From assembly GCF_004122095.1 (NCBI RefSeq), contig NZ_SAWZ01000001.1, positions 620,001-684,000 of the forward strand: a DNA stretch of 64,000 nucleotides, read 5' to 3'. The number at the start of each line of letters is the position of its first letter. Position 1 is the first letter of the stretch. Origin of the DNA: Pseudoxanthomonas composti. Its GTDB lineage: Bacteria > Pseudomonadota > Gammaproteobacteria > Xanthomonadales > Xanthomonadaceae. A program made the position numbers and the translations under genes. The notes below the pieces were generated by a model. It made no database searches. It was not told the DNA's origin and worked only from the letters and a program-made list of their open reading frames with translations. Below, piece after piece: positions 58,520-64,000 of this stretch.

Positions 58520-58660
58520 GCCCTGTCGCTTCAGGACGCCAACGCGTCCCCAGGGTTGCCTGCCCGGCCACTGGCCCGGCACCTGACGATGCGCTAGAAC
58601 TGTCGCACCCGGCCCCGGAGGGAGGCTGGCCCCGCCACACGCCCAAGGCCTCCCACCGCC

Positions 58661-60052
58661 ATGACCGAGCACGCCTGCGATTCCGCCGACCAGGAACTGG
58701 CCCGCCTGGGCTACCGCCCCGAACTGCGCCGCAGGCTCGGCCTGGGCGATCTGCTGGTCTACGGCCTGGTGGCGATGGTGCCGACCGCGCCGTTCGCCAT
58801 CTTTGGCGCGGTGTTCGACGTCAGCCACGGCATGGTGCCGCTGGTGTACCTGGTGGGCTTCGGGGCGATGCTGTTCACCGCGCTGAGCTACCAGCAGATG
58901 GCGCAGGCCTTTCCGGTGGCCGGCTCGGTCTATGCATATGTCGGCCGCGGCCTGCACGAGGGCGCCGGCTTCCTGGCCGGCTGGGCGATCCTGCTGGACT
59001 ACCTGCTGGTCCCCACCCTGCTCTATGTGATCGGCGCCAACGCCATGGCCAGCGTCGCGCCTGGCATCCCGCAGCATGCCTGGATCGTGTTCTTCGTGGC
59101 GCTGAACACCGCGGTGAATCTGCGCGGCGTGGAGAACACCGCGCGCGCCAACCTGGTGTTCCTGGGCGTGCAGTTGCTGGTGCTGGCCGTCTTTGCGGTG
59201 CTGGCGGCGCTGGCGATCCAGCGCGGCGACCACGGCGCGCACTGGAGCCTGCGCCCGCTGTTCGACCCGGCTGCGTTCTCGCTGCCGATGCTGTTCGGCG
59301 CACTGTCGATGGCGGTGCTGTCCTTCCTGGGCTTCGATGCCATCTCCACCCTGACCGAGGAGAGCCGCGGCGGCGCGCGCACGGTCGGCCGCGCCACGCT
59401 GGTCTCGCTGGCGCTGGTGGCCGCGCTGTTCCTGCTGCAGACCTGGCTGGCGGCGCTGCTGCTGCCCGAGCTGCGCCGCTTTCCCGACGAGGCCGCCGCC
59501 AACAACGCTTTCTTCGAAGTCGGGCGACGCGTGGCCGGGCCGTGGATGCAGACGGTGATCGCGCTGACCGTGGCCATCGGTGCGGCGCTGGCCAATGCGC
59601 TGGTGGCGCAGGCATCGACCTCGCGGCTGCTGTTCGCGATGGCGCGCGACGGGCAGCTGCCGCGGTTCCTGCGCCAGGTGCATGCGGGCAGCGGCGTGCC
59701 GCGCCGGGCGATCCTGCTGGTGGCCGGCCTGAGCCTGTCGCTGGGGCTGCTGTTCCTGGGCAAGATCGCGCTGCTGGCCACGGTGTGCAGCTTTGGCGCG
59801 CTGGTCTCCTTCGTCCTGCTGCACGTGGCGGTGGCCTGGCATTTCCGGCGCTCCGGGCGTTGGCTGGTGCATGGCGTGGTGCCGGTGATCGGCGCACTGA
59901 TCCTGCTGTACGTGCTCTACAACACCGACCGCCTGGCGCGGATCGGCGGACTGGCCTGGCTGGCAGCCGGCGTGGTGGTGGCGCTGGTCCTGCGCCAGCG
60001 CGGGCGTGCGCTGCGGCTGGCCGTGGACGAGGCCTCGCCGCCGGGGTCCTGA
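58661..60052 (+). CDS. APC-superfamily amino-acid/polyamine permease
   Basis: A 463-residue inner-membrane permease with 12 helices. LGLGDLLVYGLVAMVPTAPF (~26-45), AFPVAGSVYAYVGRG (~86-100) and GFDAISTLTEESRGG (~225-239) are the APC family blocks; the last, with its conserved Glu pair, is like those of PuuP-type putrescine and amino-acid importers. An acyl-CoA synthetase gene follows after 77 bp on the same strand, suggesting that the compound taken up, or its breakdown product, is activated to a CoA ester. Confidence 0.87.
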   Translation: MTEHACDSADQELARLGYRPELRRRLGLGDLLVYGLVAMVPTAPFAIFGAVFDVSHGMVPLVYLVGFGAMLFTALSYQQMAQAFPVAGSVYAYVGRGLHEGAGFLAGWAILLDYLLVPTLLYVIGANAMASVAPGIPQHAWIVFFVALNTAVNLRGVENTARANLVFLGVQLLVLAVFAVLAALAIQRGDHGAHWSLRPLFDPAAFSLPMLFGALSMAVLSFLGFDAISTLTEESRGGARTVGRATLVSLALVAALFLLQTWLAALLLPELRRFPDEAAANNAFFEVGRRVAGPWMQTVIALTVAIGAALANALVAQASTSRLLFAMARDGQLPRFLRQVHAGSGVPRRAILLVAGLSLSLGLLFLGKIALLATVCSFGALVSFVLLHVAVAWHFRRSGRWLVHGVVPVIGALILLYVLYNTDRLARIGGLAWLAAGVVVALVLRQRGRALRLAVDEASPPGS

Positions 60053-60129
60053 AGGCGCTGCGGCGCAACGTCGGGCCGGTATCGCAACGCGCTAGAGTTG
60101 GGCCTCTCGCGCACCTCACGACGTCCTGC

Positions 60130-61761
60130 ATGCAACAGCCGATCCGAGACTACTTCGAATACGTCCGCACGCTCGATGCCACACCAGCGCCGGGCCCGCT
60201 CAATGCCTGGCAGCGCTGTGTCGGCGCGCACCTGGGACAGCAGCGCGAGGCGCTATGCTGGATCGACCTGCAGCGCGTGGTGCGCCGCTACAGCTTCGAG
60301 CAACTGGACACCTGGACCGCGCAGTTCGCGCAGTTGCTGACCGCACGCGGCATCGGCGCGGGCGAGGTGGTGGCCGGGCTGCTGCCTCGGCGGCTGGAGC
60401 TGCTGATCGTCGTGCTCGGCACCTGGCGCGCCGGCGCGGTGTACCAGCCGCTATTCACCGCCTTCGGACCCAAGGCGCTGGAGCATCGCTTGACCACCAG
60501 CGCCGCCCGGTTGGTCGTGGCCTCCGGCGACCAACGCCCCAAGCTCGATGAGGTCCAGGGCGGGCCACCCGTGCTGACCCTGGAAAGCGGCAACGACGAA
60601 GACTTCTGGGCCGCGCTGGAGGGCCTTCCCACCTCGTTCCCGCCGGTGCCGCGGGAGCGCGAGGACCCGTGCATGATCATGTTCACCTCCGGCACCACCG
60701 GCGCGGCCAAGGGCCTGCTGGTGCCGCTGCACGCGCTGGATGCCATCGCCACCTACATGCGCGATGCGGTGGACGTGCGCGAGGACGACGTGCTGTGGAA
60801 CATCGCCGATCCCGGCTGGGCCTATGGCCTGTACTACGGCATTGCCGGGCCATTGGCGCTGGGCCACTCGGTGACCTTTCACGAAGGTCCGTTTACCGTG
60901 GAAAGCTGCTACCGCACCATCGCCGAGCTGGGCGTGAGCAACCTGATGGGCGCGCCCACCGCCTACCGCATGCTGATGGCCGCCGGCGATGCGGCCGCCG
61001 CACCGGTGAAGGGGCGGCTGCGCGCGGTCAGCAGCGCCGGCGAGCCGCTGAACCCGGAAGTGATCCGCTGGTTCGAGCGTGCGTTGGACACGGTGATCCA
61101 CGATCACTACGGCCAGACCGAGACCGGTATGACCCTGTGCAACCACCACGCGCTGGCCCACCCCGTGCAGCCCGGCAGCGCCGGTTTTCCCTTGCCTGGC
61201 TATCGGCTGGAAGTGCTGGACGAGGCCGGACAGCCGCAGCCGGTCGGCGTGCCCGGCATGCTGGCGGTGCACGTGGCCGACTCCCCTGCGCTGTTCTTCC
61301 GCGGCTACTGGAAGGCCGAGCAGCAACCGTTCCGGGACGGCTGGTACCTGACCGGCGACACGGTGGAACGCAACGCCGATGGCAGCATCGCCTTTGTCGG
61401 CCGGAGCGATGACGTGATCACCTCGGCGGGCTACCGCATCGGTCCGTTCGACGTGGAGAGTTGCCTGCTGGAACACGAGGACGTGATCGAGGCGGCGGTG
61501 GTCGGCAAGCCCGACCCGGAACGGTTCGAGCTGGTCAAGGCCTATGTCGTATTGCGCAAGGAGGCCGTGGCCGACGATGCACTGGCGCAGGCGCTATCGC
61601 TGCACGTCAAGCGGCGCCTGTCCGCGCATGCCTATCCGCGCGAGATCGCCTTCGTCGACGCCTTGCCGAAGACACCCAGCGGCAAGATCCAGCGCTTCCT
61701 GCTGCGCAACCAGGCCAAGGCCGAGGCCGAGGCCAACCCGCCTCCCGTGCCGGCCGCCTGA
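60130..61761 (+). CDS. AMP-forming acyl-CoA synthetase (acetyl/medium-chain ACS-like)
   Basis: A 543-residue ANL-superfamily enzyme that activates a carboxylate with ATP and CoA. The P-loop MFTSGTTGAAKG (~179-190), NIADPGWAYGLYYGI (~222-236), the adenylate-binding YGQTETG (~326-332), the hinge region RSDDVITSAGYRIGP and the catalytic Lys in KTPSGKIQR (~517) are all intact. It is closest in pattern to ACSM/acetyl-CoA synthetase-like proteins that use short or medium acids. The acid used is unknown. It probably forms an operon with the APC permease. Confidence 0.87.
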   Translation: MQQPIRDYFEYVRTLDATPAPGPLNAWQRCVGAHLGQQREALCWIDLQRVVRRYSFEQLDTWTAQFAQLLTARGIGAGEVVAGLLPRRLELLIVVLGTWRAGAVYQPLFTAFGPKALEHRLTTSAARLVVASGDQRPKLDEVQGGPPVLTLESGNDEDFWAALEGLPTSFPPVPREREDPCMIMFTSGTTGAAKGLLVPLHALDAIATYMRDAVDVREDDVLWNIADPGWAYGLYYGIAGPLALGHSVTFHEGPFTVESCYRTIAELGVSNLMGAPTAYRMLMAAGDAAAAPVKGRLRAVSSAGEPLNPEVIRWFERALDTVIHDHYGQTETGMTLCNHHALAHPVQPGSAGFPLPGYRLEVLDEAGQPQPVGVPGMLAVHVADSPALFFRGYWKAEQQPFRDGWYLTGDTVERNADGSIAFVGRSDDVITSAGYRIGPFDVESCLLEHEDVIEAAVVGKPDPERFELVKAYVVLRKEAVADDALAQALSLHVKRRLSAHAYPREIAFVDALPKTPSGKIQRFLLRNQAKAEAEANPPPVPAA

Positions 61762-61806
61762 GCGGCTCGCAGCGCGTCAACGGGAGCTGCATCTGTGTGG
61801 ATAGTC

Positions 61807-61876
61807 TGTGGGAGCGGCTTCCGCCGCGAAGGGGCTCTCCCGGGAAAGCCTCTTCGCGGCGGAAGCCGCTCCCACA
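61807..61876. repeat. REP hairpin, copy R4
   Basis: TGTGGGAGCGGCTTCCGCCGCGAAG pairs almost perfectly with CTTCGCGGCGGAAGCCGCTCCCACA (written here as two arms of one 70-bp hairpin), enclosing GGGCTCTCCCGGGAAAGCC. It lies about 45 bp after the acyl-CoA synthetase stop, between convergent genes. It is the most regular of the four REPs in the window and lacks the CCTAGG insert of R2/R3. Confidence 0.9.
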
Positions 61877-61935
61877 AAAGCGCTCGCGCGGCCGCACTTC
61901 ACTAGCGCGTTTCAAGGATCGCGCCTGCACCGCGC

Positions 61936-62313
61936 TCAGGGGCCAGCATGCTCCGGGACCACAGGCGGCAGGGTGACGCCGACGGCATCGGTCTGGACAC
62001 GCGCGCCGCAGCTCATGCATTTGCGGTAATGGCCGCCATCGCGGGCGGTGCGCAGGCGCGAGAGCAGGCCACCGCACTCGCAGCGCTGCTCGCGCCCCTG
62101 CGTCCAACGATAGAGATGCCAGCTGACCGAACACGCCCATACGAAGGCAGTCAGCAGCGCGACCAGGCCGATGCCGGCAGCCAGGTAGAAACTCACCCGC
62201 GGGCCGATCAGCTCGCCGCTGCGGCTGACGATCTCGGACAGCACGATGCCACCCAGCGCGATCGCCGCTGGCGGCAGGTACATGGTCAGCACCATCTTGG
62301 AGACCCGCTTCAT
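61936..62313 (-). CDS. Membrane protein with C-terminal zinc-ribbon-like motif
   Basis: A 125-residue protein with two membrane helices (~9-30 and ~42-64) and a cytosolic tail. The tail has CECGG and, 21 residues on, CMSCGA, a CxC...CxxC arrangement that could bind Zn or Fe. No family is recognised. The start at MKRVSKM is preferred over an ATG four codons earlier, without strong evidence. It ends a leftward group that includes the copper chaperone, 82 bp downstream of it, so a metal-related role is possible. Confidence 0.62.
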   Translation of the reverse strand: MKRVSKMVLTMYLPPAAIALGGIVLSEIVSRSGELIGPRVSFYLAAGIGLVALLTAFVWACSVSWHLYRWTQGREQRCECGGLLSRLRTARDGGHYRKCMSCGARVQTDAVGVTLPPVVPEHAGP

Positions 62314-62395
62314 GCCATGCCTCACCGCCGAGCCCTTGGTCGCGATCAGCTTGTGGGGCGCAGGATCACGGCCATGTGAGCGGCCCCTGGCGCCC

Positions 62396-62836
62396 TCAGC
62401 CGGCGGGGCGCACCGCCACCTGGATCGTGCGGGGCGGCGCTTGCTCGAACCGCAGCGTCAGCGGCACCGTCTCTCCCGCCTGCACCGCCGGCTTGGCATC
62501 GAACAGCATCAGGTGGTTGGCCCCTGGGGCGAAGCGCACGCGCTCACCGGGTGGCAGGGTCACCCCTTCCGGCAGCGCGCGCATGCGCATCACCCCGCCC
62601 TCGTGACTGACCTGGTGCATCTCGATGCGGCCGAAGCGCGGGCTGGTGATCGCCCTCAGCCGATCGGGCCGGTCGCCGTGCTGCGTGAGCGTCAGGTAGC
62701 CGGCCAGCACCGGCGAGGGCGAGGCGCGGATCCAGGCATCGGTCACTTCGACCCCGGCCGATGAGGGCGGCGCGCCGCTACAGGCGCTCAACACAAGGGT
62801 CAACAACGACAGCCTCACCAGATTCGTCACACACAT
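62396..62836 (-). CDS. PCu(A)C-type copper chaperone lipoprotein
   Basis: A 146-residue periplasmic copper chaperone. A lipoprotein signal ends VLSAC (C19). The cupredoxin-like domain (~28-146) carries the Cu(I) ligands H74 in MHQVSH, M85 in MRM, and H108 and M110 in NHLML, matching the family's H-M...M...H-M pattern. Such proteins deliver copper to cytochrome c oxidase (CuA) or buffer it. GGGAGG eight bases before the ATG fixes the start at 62836. It follows the PepSY gene by 37 bp in the same operon. Confidence 0.9.
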   Translation of the reverse strand: MCVTNLVRLSLLTLVLSACSGAPPSSAGVEVTDAWIRASPSPVLAGYLTLTQHGDRPDRLRAITSPRFGRIEMHQVSHEGGVMRMRALPEGVTLPPGERVRFAPGANHLMLFDAKPAVQAGETVPLTLRFEQAPPRTIQVAVRPAG

Positions 62837-62873
62837 CGCTTCGTCCTCCCGAAGGTTCATCATGATCCCGTGC

Positions 62874-64000
62874 CTACTGCGTGGCCCGCGCATTGTCGCC
62901 TAGCCACCAGCGGTCCAGCGCGGCGATCAGCAGCAGCGATGCGCCCACCAGCGGGAACAGCAGGCCGCCGATCAGCAGCAGGCCGAATATCACCCGCAAC
63001 GTGCCGCGCTCGACCGGCATCGGCGGCACCCCCAGGCCACGCTGCGGGCGCCGCTTCCACCACATCACCGCCCCGCTCACGCACAGCAGCACGATGCCCG
63101 CGCACGCCAGCAGCAGGACGAGCTGGTTGGCAGTGCCGTATTCCTGCCCGAGATGCACGTTGATGCCCCACTCCAGCGCGCGCCCAGCCGGGCCGTAGGC
63201 GTCATAGCCCACATCCAGCAGCACCTGGCCGCTGTACTGGTCCAGGTGCACGACCCGCTGCGCATGCAGGTCGGACGGATAGACCGAGGCGGTGTACACA
63301 CCGTGCGCGCCCCTCGGCAGGGACACGCTGTAGCCGGGCGCTACGCCCAGCGCGTCGAATCGCGCGATCGCCGCATTCAGGCCCATCGCATCGTGCGCCT
63401 GGCCCTGGATGTCGGCCATACCACGCATGTCATGGCCGGCATGCCCGGCATGCGGATCGGGCAGCGTGGAGGCAGGCAGCTGCGCCTGGCGCAGGGACCA
63501 GGCTGGGGTGGTGGTCTGGCCCAGGCGCTGGGTGGACATCGGCACCTCCACGCGCACACCGCGCGGATAGCCAAAATCATGGCCATTGACCCACTGGTTG
63601 ACCTTGGCGCCCCAGAGCACCGACCACGGCATTCCCGTCAGCGCCAGGAACAGCAGCACACCGCCGACCAGCACGCCGGTCACCGCATGCAGGTCGCGCC
63701 AGAACAGACGCTGGGGCGGACGCCCGCGCACCCAGAGCACCCCACCCAGGTCGCCGCGCCCCAACTGGCCCGCGGGCACCTGCGCGGGGTGCGCGACCCG
63801 CGCCCGCGGCCACCACAGGTACACGCCGGTGAGCACCAGGAGGATCGCCCAGCCAGCGGCCAGCTCGATCACCCCGCTGGCGATGGGGCCGAACAGGTCC
63901 AGGCTGTGCAAGCGGCGGATCACGCCGGCCAGCGTGCCGCGATCGGGCAGCTGTCCAAGCACCGCGCCGGTATAGGGATCGACATAGACCACCTCGTGCC
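62874..64000 (-). CDS. PepSY-associated TM-helix protein (PiuB/reductase-like), 5' end outside the window
   Basis: At least 375 residues of an inner-membrane protein; the frame is still open at the window edge, so the N-terminus is missing. VYVDPYTGAVLG is a PepSY-type strand motif, followed by helices with paired histidines (RRLHSLDLFG, WRDLHAVTG, GINVHLGQEYG) as in proteins thought to be haem-containing siderophore reductases. Between two helices lies a His/Met-rich loop (DPHAGHAGHDMRGMAD and GQAHDAMG, 63383-63470). The downstream copper chaperone suggests a copper- or haem-related function. Confidence 0.85.
   Translation of the reverse strand, partial: HEVVYVDPYTGAVLGQLPDRGTLAGVIRRLHSLDLFGPIASGVIELAAGWAILLVLTGVYLWWPRARVAHPAQVPAGQLGRGDLGGVLWVRGRPPQRLFWRDLHAVTGVLVGGVLLFLALTGMPWSVLWGAKVNQWVNGHDFGYPRGVRVEVPMSTQRLGQTTTPAWSLRQAQLPASTLPDPHAGHAGHDMRGMADIQGQAHDAMGLNAAIARFDALGVAPGYSVSLPRGAHGVYTASVYPSDLHAQRVVHLDQYSGQVLLDVGYDAYGPAGRALEWGINVHLGQEYGTANQLVLLLACAGIVLLCVSGAVMWWKRRPQRGLGVPPMPVERGTLRVIFGLLLIGGLLFPLVGASLLLIAALDRWWLGDNARATQ

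Noticed and set aside
53454..58520. Genomic island or prophage around the LuxR-type genes
   Set aside because: No integrase, attachment repeats, tRNA junction or phage genes are visible; accessory status is only suggested by gene content.

Overview
The window is GC-rich, densely coded chromosomal DNA from a gammaproteobacterium, most likely a member of the Xanthomonadaceae (Xanthomonas/Stenotrophomonas/Pseudoxanthomonas/Lysobacter group). The pointers are a ColR/ColS-like pair, a fused CysN/CysC, the SAH-riboswitch-controlled ahcY, very short gaps, REP hairpins starting GTGGGAGCGGC and short-unit inverted repeats between genes. This placement is inferred from recognisable protein sequence; no 16S gene is present. 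There is no IS element, prophage, CRISPR array or rRNA operon; one tRNA (Gly-CCC) is present.

Layout. 1-8 kb: a ribokinase-like gene and dusB face a leftward envelope/lipid operon (OlsF-like double acyltransferase, LpxH-like phosphoesterase, GT-C glycosyltransferase, DUF457 membrane hydrolase). 8-21 kb holds the activated-methyl cycle (metK, ahcY behind an SAH riboswitch, metF), with uup, an aldo/keto reductase, ppc, an M14 peptidase and DUF3228. 21-27 kb: DUF4124 protein, a ColRS-like two-component system, rimK, tRNA-Gly and a GDSL autotransporter esterase. 27-35 kb: thiS without thiG, trmB, an SLC13/TrkA-C transporter coupled to an ACT-like protein, a Rieske protein, an FAH-family enzyme, mscL and an M28 peptidase. 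35-45 kb: YfiF-like RNA methyltransferase, alanine symporter, M1 aminopeptidase and an RND efflux pair. 45-53.5 kb: the whole sulfate-to-sulfide path as two divergent operons, tauE-like/cysD/cysNC and cysJ/cysI/cysH, around a 10-bp inverted repeat. 53.5-58.5 kb: two small lipoproteins and two paralogous LuxR-type regulators with an MFS transporter. 58.5-64 kb: an amino-acid permease with an acyl-CoA synthetase, then a PCu(A)C copper chaperone and a PepSY membrane protein with a His/Met-rich loop, cut by the window end.

Together the central genes supply sulfide (CysDNC/CysHIJ), make and recycle S-adenosylmethionine (MetK/AhcY) and provide methyl groups (MetF). The most unusual feature is non-coding: two families of degenerate inverted-repeat elements built from short units (GGAACGAG type, GGGATTC type). 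They often fill the whole gap from one gene's stop codon to the next gene's start, remove the Shine-Dalgarno position, and in one case supply the first ~40 codons of cysNC. Other points worth checking are ThiS ending Gly-Gly-Pro with no thiG beside it, and probable leaderless promoters at uup and upstream of trmB.
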